From Pseudoneobacillus rhizosphaerae (GTDB lineage: Bacteria; Bacillota; Bacilli; Bacillales; Cytobacillaceae): a stretch of 64,000 nt of DNA. The stretch's first letter is position 1. Each line of letters begins with the position of its first letter. The position numbers and the translations under genes are program-made. This document shows positions 45,126 through 55,217 of the stretch, in pieces. The stretch lies in assembly GCF_917563885.1 (NCBI RefSeq), contig NZ_CAKJTG010000005.1:178793-242792 (forward strand), in the 5' to 3' direction. The notes beneath the pieces were generated by a model, which searched no databases, was not told the origin of the DNA, and saw only the letters and a list, made by a program, of their open reading frames with translations.

Positions 45126-46589
45126 CTATCTCTCCTCAATAGCCTCTTTTGCTACTAAACGATCATCAAAATCAAAATTTTGACCACCGATTGTTTGATA
45201 GGTTTCATGCCCTTTACCTGCTATTAAGATAACATCCCCTTGTTTCGCGTGATTTATCGCAAACTTAATAGCTTCCTTACGATCTACGATTGAATGATAG
45301 GTTTTACCAATAACTCCTTCTTCCATATTCTTTAGAATGGAGGTGGGGTCTTCACTTCTAGGATTATCGGAAGTAAATATCGGCACTGTAGAATAAAGAC
45401 ATGCAATTTGGGCCATTAAAGGTCTTTTCGTTTTATCCCGGTCGCCTCCGCAGCCTATTACTGTAAAGATTTCTTTATTTGCAAATTGCTTAATTGTTTT
45501 TAAAACATTCTCGAGTGCTTCAGGAGTATGAGCATAATCTACCACTACTGAAAAATCCTGCCCCGCCTTAACTAATTCAAATCTACCTGGAACACCTTCT
45601 ATTTTTTCTAACGATGAAATAATGTCATTGATTGGGATGTTAGATACTAATGCGGCTGCAATACTTGCCAATACATTGTAGACGTTAAATTTTCCTGCTA
45701 GTTGGATAGTAATAGGATAATCTCGCCCTTGGATAACTATGTCAAAAGTCGTTCCATTAGGTGTCATTTTTATTTGAGTTGCCATAATATCAGCATCATT
45801 GTCTATCCCGTATGTAACAATATGGGCGGCAGTCATCTTTTTATAATCCTGATAAGTTATATCATCTGTGTTGAAGATTGCGTATTTGGGATTATTAATT
45901 TTGAAACTGTTGCCTAATTGGGAAAATAATAAGCTTTTTGCCCTTTTGTATTCTTCCATCGTTTCATGATAGTCTAAGTGATCTTGGCTGAGATTGGTAA
46001 AAATAGCGACATCAAAATCAGTACCATGAACCCTACCTAAATCTAAAGCATGAGAAGAAACCTCCATAACAGCTACTTCCACATTTTTATTTAACATCTC
46101 TCGAAATGTTTTTTGCAATGTTAAACTATCAGGAGTCGTGTTTTTATTTTCGACTTTTTCTTCTACAATTTTCGTATACATCGTACCTATTAAACCTGTA
46201 TTTCTATTTTGATCTGCGAATATTTTTTCAATTAAATGACTTGTCGTGGTTTTACCATTTGTACCAGTAATTCCAATTAAGTGAAGCTTCTGACTCGGCT
46301 GTCCGTAATATGTATCAGCAATAACCGACATTGCTTTAAATGAATCTTTCACAATAATAACAGGGACCTTAACTTCTTCTAGTTCTCTTTCAGCAATGAT
46401 AGCCACAGCACCATTCTCAACAGCAGACTTAGCAAAATTATGACCATCGACAGTATATCCCTTTAAACAAATAAATAAGCTGCCCTTCTTCACCTGTCGG
46501 TTATCGTTTTCAATTGAAGAAATTTCAACATTTGGCCCATTATAAGGTGTTAATAAATGTAAACTATCTATAATTTGAATTAAATTCAA
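45126..46589 (-). CDS. murE: UDP-N-acetylmuramoyl-L-alanyl-D-glutamate--2,6-diaminopimelate ligase
   Basis: MurE adds meso-diaminopimelate as third residue of the stem peptide. The 487-residue protein has the N-terminal uridine domain ([27 protein letters not shown]), the ATP loop GTNGKTTT (109-116), [14 protein letters not shown], and the amino-acid specificity motif DNPR in [11 protein letters not shown], which marks mDAP rather than lysine use. The start is a TTG (46587-46589) with a moderate SD AGAGGA; no ATG lies near. One of several TTG starts in this cluster. Confidence 0.95.
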   Translation of the reverse strand: MNLIQIIDSLHLLTPYNGPNVEISSIENDNRQVKKGSLFICLKGYTVDGHNFAKSAVENGAVAIIAERELEEVKVPVIIVKDSFKAMSVIADTYYGQPSQKLHLIGITGTNGKTTTSHLIEKIFADQNRNTGLIGTMYTKIVEEKVENKNTTPDSLTLQKTFREMLNKNVEVAVMEVSSHALDLGRVHGTDFDVAIFTNLSQDHLDYHETMEEYKRAKSLLFSQLGNSFKINNPKYAIFNTDDITYQDYKKMTAAHIVTYGIDNDADIMATQIKMTPNGTTFDIVIQGRDYPITIQLAGKFNVYNVLASIAAALVSNIPINDIISSLEKIEGVPGRFELVKAGQDFSVVVDYAHTPEALENVLKTIKQFANKEIFTVIGCGGDRDKTKRPLMAQIACLYSTVPIFTSDNPRSEDPTSILKNMEEGVIGKTYHSIVDRKEAIKFAINHAKQGDVILIAGKGHETYQTIGGQNFDFDDRLVAKEAIEER

Positions 46590-46676
46590 AAATAATCAGT
46601 CCTCTCGGGGTCAAATACAAGTAATCAAATGTCTTGTATCTCTTAGATGTGTGTATTATTTTACATGAAAATTAAG

Positions 46677-46730
46677 AAAAGCGGAAGCGCCCGTTTAGCA
46701 ATGTTGGACTCGAAGCTGGGGCAACTTTCA
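46677..46730. repeat. Possible small dispersed-repeat remnant
   Basis: AAAAGCGGAAGCGCCCG is like the GC-rich starts of short dispersed repeats found between genes in many Bacillus genomes, and it differs in composition from its AT-rich surroundings. Only one copy is in this window, so repetition is not shown. Confidence 0.3.
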
Positions 46731-46741
46731 AAGTTCTTATA

Positions 46742-46791
46742 CTAATATAAAACGGACGGCGGTTATTTGTACCGCCGCCCTTTTCTTCTTT
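46742..46791 (-). terminator. Terminator after spoVD
   Basis: GGCGGCGGT / ACCGCCGTCC hairpin followed on the minus strand by GTTTTATATT. GC-rich stem just behind the spoVD stop. Confidence 0.75.
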
Positions 46792-48714
46792 CTAATTTTG
46801 TACCTCGTCAAAATAAAGTCGAATTGTTGATCCTTCCTTAAGCTTAGTGCCTGCTTCAGGAGCCTGCCTAACAACAATATCTCCTTTGCCACTTGCATCA
46901 ATTTTAAGGTCAATCATTTGTTGTTGTAATTCTTTCTTTGTTAAACCAACTAAATTAGGGACTTCAATAAAAGGGAGATCCTCCCAAGTCATTTTTTTAG
47001 GAATTTGATTTTTTCTTGGCTTAACATCAAGAGCATGTAGACTGTCCTCCATAATAGCTCCAACTATCGGAGCTGAAACAACGCCGCCGAATTGAACAGT
47101 CCCTTTAGGATTGTCTACCCCTACATATACTACTATTTGTGGATCATCTGCTGGTGCAAAACCAATAAAGGAAACAATGTGGTTGTTTTCAAGGTATCTT
47201 CCATTCTGTGCTTTTTGTGCTGTACCTGTTTTACCACCGACTCTATATGAATCAACAAAAGCTCTACCACCAGACCCTTTGGCAACAACACTTTCAAGAG
47301 CATGGCGAATTTCTTTTGAGGTTTTCTCAGAAATTACTCGTCGTTTTGCGATTGGAGATTTCTTCATTACTACTTCCTGGCTTATTGGATCGACAAGCTC
47401 TTTTGCGATATAAGGTGTATACAGTGTTCCACCATTAACAGCTGCAGCAACTGCTGCTACCTGCTGAATTGGAGTTACGGAAACACCTTGACCAAAGGCT
47501 GTCGTTGCTAATTCAACAGGACCGACATTTGCTAATTTGAACATGATTCCAGTTCCTTCACCTTGAAGGTCGATACCGGTCTTTTGGCCAAAGCCGAAAT
47601 CCTTTATATATTTAAAAAGTGTATCTTTACCAAGGCGTTGTCCTAACTCTACGAAACCTGGGTTACATGAATTTTGAACAACCTCTAAAAAGGTTTGTGA
47701 ACCATGTCCACCCCTTTTCCAACAACGTAAAGTGGCTCCTTCTACCTTTGCATATCCAGGGTCATGAAAATGACCATGCTCCAAATCTACCTTTCCTTCT
47801 TCTAGGGCAGCAGCTAGAGTGATAATCTTAAAGGTGGAGCCTGGTTCATAGGTGCTCCATACTGGTAAATTACGATTGTATACTTCTTGAGGAACAGTTT
47901 GGAATTTTGCAGGGTCAAAATTGGGACGACTAGACATCGCTAAGATTTCACCTGTATTAGGATCCATTGCTATCGCGATAATACCATCTGGATTATATTT
48001 AGCTTGAGCAATATCAAGTTCTCGTTCTACTATTGTTTGGACCTTTGTATCAATCGTTAACTTCAGATCTAAACCGTCTATTGGAGGCTGGTAGTCATCA
48101 GCCATGTTTTCCATACGGGCACCTTTTGCATCAGAATAAAATTGGACCGATCCTTTTTTTCCTTGTAATTCTTTATCATAAAATAATTCAAGACCCATTA
48201 AACCTTGATTGTCTACTCCAGCAAACCCAAGTACATGAGATAGATGTTTACCATATGGATAATATCTTTTAGAATCTTCCCCAATATATATTCCTTCAAG
48301 TCCTAAAGCACGAACCTCTTTTGCTTTTTCATGCGAGATTTTTCGACCTTCTTTTAATCTTACATTCATTGCCCTTTGAGTAATTTGTTTATAGGCACTT
48401 TCTTTTGACATTTTTAATACCGTTGCTAACTTTTCGGCCGTCTCAGCAGGGTTCTTTATTTGTCTAGGCACAATATAAACCGTTGGAGAACTAATATTAG
48501 TGGCAAGTGCTACCCCATTTCGATCCATTATCTGACCTCGTTCTGGTTCAAAGGGAATGTTTCTACTCCAGGAATCCCTTGCCCGATCGGTTAGCATATC
48601 CCCTAACACAAACTGGACGTATCCTAAGCGAACGTCAATAATTAGAAATATTAAAATCCCAATAAATAAGGCAACAGCTAATCGCTTTCTCACAGTAACA
48701 TTCGAAACACGCAT
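46792..48714 (-). CDS. spoVD: Stage V sporulation protein D (class B penicillin-binding protein)
   Basis: SpoVD is the transpeptidase needed for spore cortex synthesis, working with SpoVE. The 640 residues start MRVSNVTVRKRLAVALF with a TM helix, then the PBP dimer domain, the transpeptidase domain with SxxK in EPGSTFKII, SCN in VVQNSCNPGF and KTG in VGGKTGTAQK, and one C-terminal PASTA domain (about 580-640). I choose the ATG at 48712-48714 because MRVSNVTVRKRL is the conserved SpoVD start; the SD GGAGGAG is thirteen bases away. It lies after pbpB, its vegetative paralogue. Confidence 0.95.
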   Translation of the reverse strand: MRVSNVTVRKRLAVALFIGILIFLIIDVRLGYVQFVLGDMLTDRARDSWSRNIPFEPERGQIMDRNGVALATNISSPTVYIVPRQIKNPAETAEKLATVLKMSKESAYKQITQRAMNVRLKEGRKISHEKAKEVRALGLEGIYIGEDSKRYYPYGKHLSHVLGFAGVDNQGLMGLELFYDKELQGKKGSVQFYSDAKGARMENMADDYQPPIDGLDLKLTIDTKVQTIVERELDIAQAKYNPDGIIAIAMDPNTGEILAMSSRPNFDPAKFQTVPQEVYNRNLPVWSTYEPGSTFKIITLAAALEEGKVDLEHGHFHDPGYAKVEGATLRCWKRGGHGSQTFLEVVQNSCNPGFVELGQRLGKDTLFKYIKDFGFGQKTGIDLQGEGTGIMFKLANVGPVELATTAFGQGVSVTPIQQVAAVAAAVNGGTLYTPYIAKELVDPISQEVVMKKSPIAKRRVISEKTSKEIRHALESVVAKGSGGRAFVDSYRVGGKTGTAQKAQNGRYLENNHIVSFIGFAPADDPQIVVYVGVDNPKGTVQFGGVVSAPIVGAIMEDSLHALDVKPRKNQIPKKMTWEDLPFIEVPNLVGLTKKELQQQMIDLKIDASGKGDIVVRQAPEAGTKLKEGSTIRLYFDEVQN

Positions 48715-48811
48715 ATTCTTGAACGCTCCTCCTTTTGCTCGTCCTACTTTAAGTTTATCGTTCAAAATATATGCTTGTACTTATTAGAATAGAACGAGCT
48801 GTGCTGAGGAG

Positions 48812-51016
48812 TTAATTCAATACCTCTATTTCATCCGTATCATCTTTAGGGGACTCCGCATCCCGTTTTGCTTTTTCTTCCTTTTCAAATTGTTCTAAGG
48901 GAGTTTCAAAGTCTACTATCAAGAATTCGCCTTCCTCAATAGGAGTACTTGGTGAAATATTTTGTTTTACGACAAATCCTTTACCGACTGGATTAAGTTT
49001 TAATGCAGCAAGATTTGCTACTTTAATCGTATCTCTTAGGGACCAGCCTGTTAAATCTGGCATATCTAAATTCCCATCCGTTTTTAATACTATTTTTTCT
49101 CCTTCTAAAACCTTTGAACCTATATTAGGTAATTGATCGATAACTTTTGTTCCATTCCCCAGTACTATGACCTTTAAACCTAATTGTTCAAGTGTCTTTT
49201 TAGCAACGTCTGGGGTTTGTTTGTTTACGTTAGGCAGGACAATCGATGCTGCTTTTTTCGTTTTTACGGGTTCTATATTCATATATTGTAGGCTATTTTT
49301 CATAACAGAATTAAATATCATCGATACAGGTATCGAACCATTAAAATAACTCTCAATTTCCGGTTGTTGAATCGCAACATACACAATTAATTCTGGGTTA
49401 TCCTTTGGTGCCATTCCTAGAAAGGAGAATATATAATTTTTTGCACCAGTTAAATATTTTCCATCTGGCCCAGGAATTTGGGCAGTACCAGTTTTTCCTG
49501 CCACGCTATAACCGTCAATTTGATACCGATTACCAGTACCATTAGGCGAAGTAACTACTGATTCCAGGATATCTCTTACTTGTTTAGCCGTTGCAGCTGA
49601 AATCGGTTTCCCAACTACATCTGCCTTCCTTTCAGTTATCACTTCTTTACTATCTGCATCAACTATTTTCTTTATGACATATGGCTTCATCATCTTCCCA
49701 TCGTTCGCTATAGCTGTTGCAGCCTGTATTTGCTGAATAGGTGTCAATGTTGAACCTTGTCCGAATGAAGTTGTAACTTTTTCAAGCGGATAGTTATAAA
49801 GAATAGTCCCAGATGTTTCATTCGGTAAATCAATCCCAGTGGGCTGATCAAAACCAAATTTAGTCAGATATTCACGGAATTTTTCAAATCCAAGCTTATC
49901 ACTCGCTAGCTTTGCAAATGCAACGTTTGATGATCGTTGAACACCTTCAAGATAGGTGATACTTCCCCATCCACTCCAGTTGTGGTCCCGGATGGTATTC
50001 GGTCCAACCTTATAGCCACCTGACATATACCATTCATTAGGATCAAACTTCTTTTCTTCAATTGCTGCTGCCAAAGTGAATATTTTCATCGTTGAGCCTG
50101 GTTCAAACGGCGTCTCTATTGCTTCATTATGCCAGCTCTTATTAATTCCTTCTCTAGTTTTCGGATGAAAAGATGGTCGTTGACCCATGGCTAAAATTTC
50201 GCCTGTTTTTGGACTAGCTACAATTGCTATCATTTTCATAGGTTTATACTCTTCATCCACTTTATTTAAAGCGTCTTCTAAGAAGGTTTGGATTTTTTTA
50301 TCAATTGTTAAGTACACATTTTTCCCATTTTCTGCTGGAACAATATCTTCTTTTCCATTCGGAAGTAATAAACCCCATATATCACTTTCATAGTTTATAC
50401 TTCCATTTTTACCGGTTAATTGTTTATCTAGGCTTTGTTCTATTCCTAATGTGCCTTTTTTCTTAACCTTTCCATCTTTATCCTTTTTTTCTTCAATAAA
50501 ACCAACTAAATGGGATGAAAAAATACCGTTCGGATAAAATCTAATCGAATCCCTAAGAAAGGATATTCCTGGAAGTTTAAGCTTTTCAATTTCTTGTTTC
50601 GTTTGATGAGGAATATCTTTACCTGCTTTTCCAAATTCTACTTGTTTTTTGGGTTTACTTAAGATGGCTTGAATTTCTGATTCAGGTAGATCAATGTATT
50701 TTGCTAATATTTTTGCAGTTTTTTCAGGGTCCTTAACATGCTTGGGCATCTTTTCATCCAGAATGGCAACTAGCGTATAAGAAGCTGCCTCTTCTGCAAT
50801 AACCTCACCATTTTTATCAAAAATAGTACCACGTACTGCAGGGATTACACGTTTTTGATTGTATTGTTTTTCACTAATTTCAGTGAGGACTTGTCCTGAA
50901 ACTTGACCCGAAAGTTGAATGGAAGCAAACCTAAATAGTAAGACAAAAAAGAGCACACCGAATCCAAAAAACAAAACGGCTGCTCCAATATTAATATTAC
51001 GCTGTTTCTTTATCAT
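48812..51016 (-). CDS. pbpB: Penicillin-binding protein 2B (division transpeptidase)
   Basis: PBP 2B is the septal transpeptidase of vegetative division, partner of FtsL/DivIC and FtsW. At 734 residues it has a short cytoplasmic tail, TM helix (AAVLFFGFGVLFFVLLFRF), dimerisation domain, the transpeptidase motifs EPGSTMKIF, SSNVAFAKLA and AGKTGTAQI, and two C-terminal PASTA domains (about 588-700). The acidic tail EKEEKAKRDAESPKDDTDE is unlike SpoVD. Its ATG overlaps the ftsL stop by four bases. Confidence 0.95.
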   Translation of the reverse strand: MIKKQRNINIGAAVLFFGFGVLFFVLLFRFASIQLSGQVSGQVLTEISEKQYNQKRVIPAVRGTIFDKNGEVIAEEAASYTLVAILDEKMPKHVKDPEKTAKILAKYIDLPESEIQAILSKPKKQVEFGKAGKDIPHQTKQEIEKLKLPGISFLRDSIRFYPNGIFSSHLVGFIEEKKDKDGKVKKKGTLGIEQSLDKQLTGKNGSINYESDIWGLLLPNGKEDIVPAENGKNVYLTIDKKIQTFLEDALNKVDEEYKPMKMIAIVASPKTGEILAMGQRPSFHPKTREGINKSWHNEAIETPFEPGSTMKIFTLAAAIEEKKFDPNEWYMSGGYKVGPNTIRDHNWSGWGSITYLEGVQRSSNVAFAKLASDKLGFEKFREYLTKFGFDQPTGIDLPNETSGTILYNYPLEKVTTSFGQGSTLTPIQQIQAATAIANDGKMMKPYVIKKIVDADSKEVITERKADVVGKPISAATAKQVRDILESVVTSPNGTGNRYQIDGYSVAGKTGTAQIPGPDGKYLTGAKNYIFSFLGMAPKDNPELIVYVAIQQPEIESYFNGSIPVSMIFNSVMKNSLQYMNIEPVKTKKAASIVLPNVNKQTPDVAKKTLEQLGLKVIVLGNGTKVIDQLPNIGSKVLEGEKIVLKTDGNLDMPDLTGWSLRDTIKVANLAALKLNPVGKGFVVKQNISPSTPIEEGEFLIVDFETPLEQFEKEEKAKRDAESPKDDTDEIEVLN

Positions 51017-51375
51017 TTATCGCGCACAACCTTAACGTTATTTTCATTAAGCTTCAAACCAAGGTCTCTCGCTTTTTCCCATATCCGTTCATAGGTGCTT
51101 AATTCACTTACTTGCATTTTCAAATCATTATTTACTTTTTTCTGTTCACCAATCGTCTTTTCCATTGAAACGATATCCTTTTTCACTTCATATATGGAGG
51201 CTTGGGCAGAAATCATGTGGTAAGCCCCAAAGCATACCATTGCGCCGAAAATGAGTCCTAACCCCTTTTCACCAGGTGTGATCCAAATACGTTTTTCCTT
51301 ATTTGTTAATACTTGTCCACTTTTTTGCTGTTCATAATGCTTTTCTTGTTGATATTTCCTTGCTAAATTGCCCAC
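51013..51375 (-). CDS. ftsL: Cell division protein FtsL
   Basis: FtsL is a small bitopic division protein that forms a coiled coil with DivIC. The 120 residues have a cytoplasmic tail (MGNLARKYQQEKHYEQQ), one TM helix (GLGLIFGAMVCFGAYHMI, about 37-57) and a leucine-zipper-like region (VKKDIVSMEKTIGEQKKVNNDLKMQVSEL). The start is GTG (51373-51375) with AGGAGGGG. Position between rsmH and pbpB supports the call, since FtsL sequences are poorly conserved. Confidence 0.9.
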   Translation of the reverse strand: MGNLARKYQQEKHYEQQKSGQVLTNKEKRIWITPGEKGLGLIFGAMVCFGAYHMISAQASIYEVKKDIVSMEKTIGEQKKVNNDLKMQVSELSTYERIWEKARDLGLKLNENNVKVVRDK

Positions 51376-51399
51376 GAAATCCCCTCCTATAGTTTATTT

Positions 51400-52332
51400 C
51401 TATACTTTTTCTGCAATTCGAAGCTTCGCCGAACGAGCGCGGTTATTCTGTTCTAATTCTTCTTCAGATGGAAGAATTGGTTTTCGAGTAATAAGCTTTA
51501 GTTCTGGTTCATAGCCTGCTGGAATGACTGGCATTCCAGGTGGAAGCTCTGGACCTTCACTTTCCTTTTTAAAGGTTACTTTACAAATCCGATCTTCAAG
51601 AGAATGAAAGGTAATAACACTAATTCTTCCCCCAGGATTTAATATATCAATGGCTTGCTTTAGTGATTTTTCAAATACAGCAAGTTCATCATTTACAGCG
51701 ATTCTAATTGCTTGGAATATACGTTTCGCAGGGTGTCCACCTTTTCTTCTCGCTGGCGCAGGTATTCCATCTTTAATTAATTCCACTAACTCAAAAGTCG
51801 TTTGAATAGGTTTTATCGCTCTTGCTGCTTCAATTTTTCTAGCTATTTGTTTAGAAAACTTTTCTTCACCATATTGGAAAAATATTCTAACTAAATCTTC
51901 ATACGCCCAATTATTGACGACATGGAAAGCTGATACTTCCGCTTCATTATCCATGCGCATATCTAATGGAGCATCATGATGATAACTAAACCCACGTTCT
52001 GGTGTGTCTAATTGCGGGGATGAAACCCCAAGATCATAAAGGATCCCATCAACTTTATCTATGCCTACTTCTTCTAATCCAGCTTTTAAATATAAAAAGT
52101 TTCGTTTAATAAAAGTAACTCGAGCTTTGTATTTAGCTAATTTATCTTTAGCGTGATTAATGGCTGTCTGATCTTGATCAAAGGCAATTAATCTCCCTTG
52201 GTCAGATAAATGAGAAAGAATGAGCTCACTATGTCCAGCTCCTCCTAAGGTACAATCTACATAAATACCATCTGGTTTTATATTTAAACCAGCAACCGTT
52301 TCTTTTAAAAGCACTGTTGTATGTTCAAACAT
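51400..52332 (-). CDS. rsmH: 16S rRNA (cytosine(1402)-N(4))-methyltransferase
   Basis: RsmH methylates N4 of C1402 in the 16S rRNA decoding centre using SAM. The 310-residue enzyme has [15 protein letters not shown], the SAM-binding [14 protein letters not shown], the [19 protein letters not shown] signature and the C-terminal [15 protein letters not shown]. The ATG 52330-52332 has AAAAGGAG upstream; the longer start eight codons up lies over it. Cotranscribed with mraZ and ftsL. Confidence 0.96.
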   Translation of the reverse strand: MFEHTTVLLKETVAGLNIKPDGIYVDCTLGGAGHSELILSHLSDQGRLIAFDQDQTAINHAKDKLAKYKARVTFIKRNFLYLKAGLEEVGIDKVDGILYDLGVSSPQLDTPERGFSYHHDAPLDMRMDNEAEVSAFHVVNNWAYEDLVRIFFQYGEEKFSKQIARKIEAARAIKPIQTTFELVELIKDGIPAPARRKGGHPAKRIFQAIRIAVNDELAVFEKSLKQAIDILNPGGRISVITFHSLEDRICKVTFKKESEGPELPPGMPVIPAGYEPELKLITRKPILPSEEELEQNNRARSAKLRIAEKV

Positions 52333-52380
52333 CTGTATATCTCCTTTTCGAATCAAGCTTTTTTGAGCACGGAAATTTCA

Positions 52381-52812
52381 TTATATATCAAACCCAATCA
52401 TATTTTCTGCAATTTCCGCAAAAGATTCCTCTGACTCATTAAAATAGTCTTCCCAAATCTGCTTACTCCAAATTTCAATTCGATTGGACACACCTAAAAT
52501 AACACATTCTTTATCTAATTTTGCATATTGAAGTAGTGGTGTCGGTATATTAGTTCTTCCTTGTTTATCAATTTCACTTTCTGTTGCACCAGAAAAGAAA
52601 AATCGTGTAAATGCTCGGGCATCTTTTTTCGTTAATGGGAGGGCTTTAAGCTTTTGTTCAATTTCCTTCCACTCACTTAATGGGTAACCAAATAAACACT
52701 GATCCAACCCACGAGTAAGTACAAATACTTCCCCAAGGTCATCACGGAATTTAGCAGGCACAATCAGGCGGCCTTTGCTATCAATGTTATGATGGTGTTC
52801 ACCCATAAACAT
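52381..52812 (-). CDS. mraZ: Transcriptional regulator MraZ
   Basis: MraZ is a DNA-binding protein with two AbrB/SpoVT-like domains that regulates the dcw operon through its own promoter. The 143 residues begin [27 protein letters not shown] (first half) and repeat the motif as [19 protein letters not shown]. It ends [13 protein letters not shown], as in B. subtilis. I use the ATG at 52810-52812, with a weak SD AAAGTGGG. Phased GTGG repeats lie upstream (separate entry). First gene of the cluster. Confidence 0.96.
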   Translation of the reverse strand: MFMGEHHHNIDSKGRLIVPAKFRDDLGEVFVLTRGLDQCLFGYPLSEWKEIEQKLKALPLTKKDARAFTRFFFSGATESEIDKQGRTNIPTPLLQYAKLDKECVILGVSNRIEIWSKQIWEDYFNESEESFAEIAENMIGFDI

Positions 52813-52823
52813 ACCCAATACAC

Positions 52824-52868
52824 CCACTTTCTAACTAAAATGTACCACAATCCCCCACTTTCCTCCAC
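52824..52868 (-). promoter_or_regulatory. Phased GTGG repeats, candidate MraZ operator
   Basis: Three GTGG motifs lie at exactly 10-base steps on the minus strand (52865-52868, 52855-52858, 52845-52848) and a fourth about two steps on (52824-52827). MraZ is known to bind direct TGGG-type repeats with about 5-nt spacers upstream of mraZ. Confidence 0.7.
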
Positions 52869-53047
52869 CTTTTTTTAATAATTCGCCTTAGTGATTAAAA
52901 TACCTGCTAGCAAGTGGAAATATTTTATCTGGAAACACATAAAATATGTGGGGATCTTTTTTACCGCTAACTTGAATTTTGGGCTTTCGTGGGCACAATC
53001 GGCGACTCTATTTCACTTCTACAGACATTTAGCTTGATGTTTCACCA

Positions 53048-53086
53048 CAAAAACAAAAAACCCCATCTAATATAGACAGGGTCAAA
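53048..53086 (-). terminator. Terminator after bshC
   Basis: ACCCTGTCT / AGATGGGGT stem (53060-53082, two G-T pairs) followed on the minus strand by TTTTTTGTTTTTG. Confidence 0.8.
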
Positions 53087-53090
53087 AGAT

Positions 53091-54725
53091 TTAAAGCTTA
53101 ACCACCTTATGCAATCCATCAAACTCAAATGGCAAGCTTAATAAATCATCAATCATAGTAAATCCATATTTATTGAGAAAATAGAATACATTCCAAATTC
53201 TTTCTTGGGGAGCACCATTGGGACGAAGCGAATTTTCAATTCGATTAAATTTTTGAAAGGTATTCGCATGCCTATGCTGAATGGAATTATCAATCCTCGT
53301 TTGCATAAAATCAATCTGTTCTAGTAGTTTCATTTCGTTTTTCGCCAATAAAGGTAAAAGCCCACGATCTAGGTTAGCAAGCTTCGCCTCAATTATTTTA
53401 TATTGTTGGGAGACTTGATCTTTCATTTGAACAAACTGTTCCGCTAGCTCTGCGTCTTTTACCGAAGTAAAAAAGGTTTCTACAGCTGAGGCGGTACCAT
53501 TTCGTAATACTTCCTCAATCGTTAAATTTAAATCAACTATATCGCTGTCTACCGCTCTTTCGACAAAGGTTAAGTTTAATCTTGGTACGATAGGGGGCAT
53601 TTTCATTTCAAAGATTTCAAATACTTGTTTTAACTCAGCCCAATAGGCGATTTCCCCAGGTCCAGCGATAAAAGCAAGGGTTGGAAATAACGACTCTTGC
53701 ATTAAAGGTCTTGTAACCACATTATTACTTATTCTCTCAGGAAACTCATTTGCCAATTGAAAGAGCTCATCAAAAGTAAAGGTGACAGCTTTATTTTTAC
53801 TTACAAACAATTTGCTTTCAACATGATACTCGAGTAACAGTCGCTCATTAAACTTTTCCTCATAATAAAAAAGATTTGCTGATTGAAGTGAGGCATCAAT
53901 CGTCAATGGGAAACCATGTTTTGATATTTCTCTTTGTTGATTATGTAAAGCATAGGATATCTCATTATGTTTCTCGATTTGCCTCAGAAAAATATCCTTC
54001 TCAATTTTTCTTAAATCAGCATTACCTGAATCAACAATCAATAGTCCTTTTTCCTTAAATAATTCCATAATAATAAACGCAAAAAAGTCTACATAATTTC
54101 TAGAATTATTTACTGCTTTCTGGATAAAAGTTTGAACTTCCTGAGTATATTCTGCCTCCCCAAGCATTTCGATAACTTCCTTTGCCCAATTGAAACATTT
54201 TTCCGAGTCCAACTCTATATCTGAAACCATTTTCTTTTGAAGCATTTTTTCAGGGTATACTTTTTTTACTAGTTTCTGTTCGAACGGTACAAAAAGATGA
54301 TTTACCTCATGGTAATCGTGATCCTCTCCTGCAATCCAAAATATCGGAACAACAGGTATGTTTAATTGTCTTTCCTTTTCTTCTGCAAGTTTTATGATCG
54401 AAATGACTTTATGTATACTATATAATGGTCCAGTTAGAATTCCAGCTTGCTGTCCACCTATTACGACTGTACTTTGCGGTTGTTTAAATTTTGCAAGAGA
54501 TTCTACAACCTTAGCTGACGTTGGAAAAGGTTTCATAAACTTCTCAATATGATCAGCTAATACGTCTCGTGGAAATGCTCGATTTTGTAATTCTACTATT
54601 CGATCTAAATCTTGAGCATGATTTCCATATCCGTAATCGAAAAAAGACATGATTTCAGACTCTTGTTGTAAATAACCGGATGCGAAGCGATTAGTAGCAG
54701 GTAACGAGAGATTTAAAATCTCCAT
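53091..54725 (-). CDS. bshC: Bacillithiol synthase, cysteine-adding enzyme BshC
   Basis: BshC adds cysteine to glucosaminyl-malate, the final step of bacillithiol synthesis. The 544 residues match the YllA/BshC family: SLPATNRFASGYLQQ, STVVIGGQQAGILTGPLYSIHKVIS, VPIFWIAGEDHDYHEVNHLF (ligand-binding signature), a coiled coil near 440-505, and a C-terminal VFYFLNKYGFTMIDDLL segment. SD AAAGGACG. Position immediately upstream of mraZ is the standard one. Confidence 0.94.
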   Translation of the reverse strand: MEILNLSLPATNRFASGYLQQESEIMSFFDYGYGNHAQDLDRIVELQNRAFPRDVLADHIEKFMKPFPTSAKVVESLAKFKQPQSTVVIGGQQAGILTGPLYSIHKVISIIKLAEEKERQLNIPVVPIFWIAGEDHDYHEVNHLFVPFEQKLVKKVYPEKMLQKKMVSDIELDSEKCFNWAKEVIEMLGEAEYTQEVQTFIQKAVNNSRNYVDFFAFIIMELFKEKGLLIVDSGNADLRKIEKDIFLRQIEKHNEISYALHNQQREISKHGFPLTIDASLQSANLFYYEEKFNERLLLEYHVESKLFVSKNKAVTFTFDELFQLANEFPERISNNVVTRPLMQESLFPTLAFIAGPGEIAYWAELKQVFEIFEMKMPPIVPRLNLTFVERAVDSDIVDLNLTIEEVLRNGTASAVETFFTSVKDAELAEQFVQMKDQVSQQYKIIEAKLANLDRGLLPLLAKNEMKLLEQIDFMQTRIDNSIQHRHANTFQKFNRIENSLRPNGAPQERIWNVFYFLNKYGFTMIDDLLSLPFEFDGLHKVVKL

Positions 54726-54816
54726 TTATTAACGTCCTTTCTTTTGAAAAACACTTTTTCTTGAGTATAACATTGTTAAGGTAATCTTAAAAAAACTTTG
54801 CTTGAAATTTGAAAAT

Positions 54817-55203
54817 TTATAAATGAGAAGTGATTTTTTGGAAAAGCCCAAATATGGTTAATGCCAGATAGGCAATAAAAAAAACGAGAAAACAAAAGCG
54901 CCAAAACCCTTTGAAACAGCGTGAAAACACAATTTCCCCTTTTAGTTTCCAATTAATAATTACAAAGATAATAGCACAAGTGAATAGAAAAATAAAAATA
55001 GCCCATAAAAACGATTTTTCCCATATTACAAGCACAAGAAAATGAACTGAAAGAATAAAGAAAACCGTACTATAATCAAGAGCAAATTGAACGGCTCTTC
55101 GATGATTTTTGGTTAGTAGTTTACTAATAACAAAAATGAGAATATAAACAAGAATTGGTACTGTAATAAATGTAGCAATTAAAGATGATATGATGCTAAG
55201 CAT
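54817..55203 (-). CDS. DUF3397 family membrane protein
   Basis: A 128-residue integral membrane protein with four hydrophobic helices (about 3-28, 48-62, 66-86 and 103-123), matching the DUF3397 family commonly found between panE and bshC in Bacillaceae. The conserved basic patch KNHRRAVQFALDYSTVFF follows helix one. No function is known. SD GGGGAG. It starts 14 bases after the reductase gene, so it is likely on the same transcript. Confidence 0.8.
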   Translation of the reverse strand: MLSIISSLIATFITVPILVYILIFVISKLLTKNHRRAVQFALDYSTVFFILSVHFLVLVIWEKSFLWAIFIFLFTCAIIFVIINWKLKGEIVFSRCFKGFWRFCFLVFFIAYLALTIFGLFQKITSHL

Positions 55204-55217
55204 GTGTTCTATCTCCC

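Noticed and set aside
52922..52965. CACATA-AAA-TATGTG inverted repeat upstream of mraZ
   Set aside because: Six-bp AT-rich arms are frequent by chance here; the GTGG repeats are the better regulatory signal.
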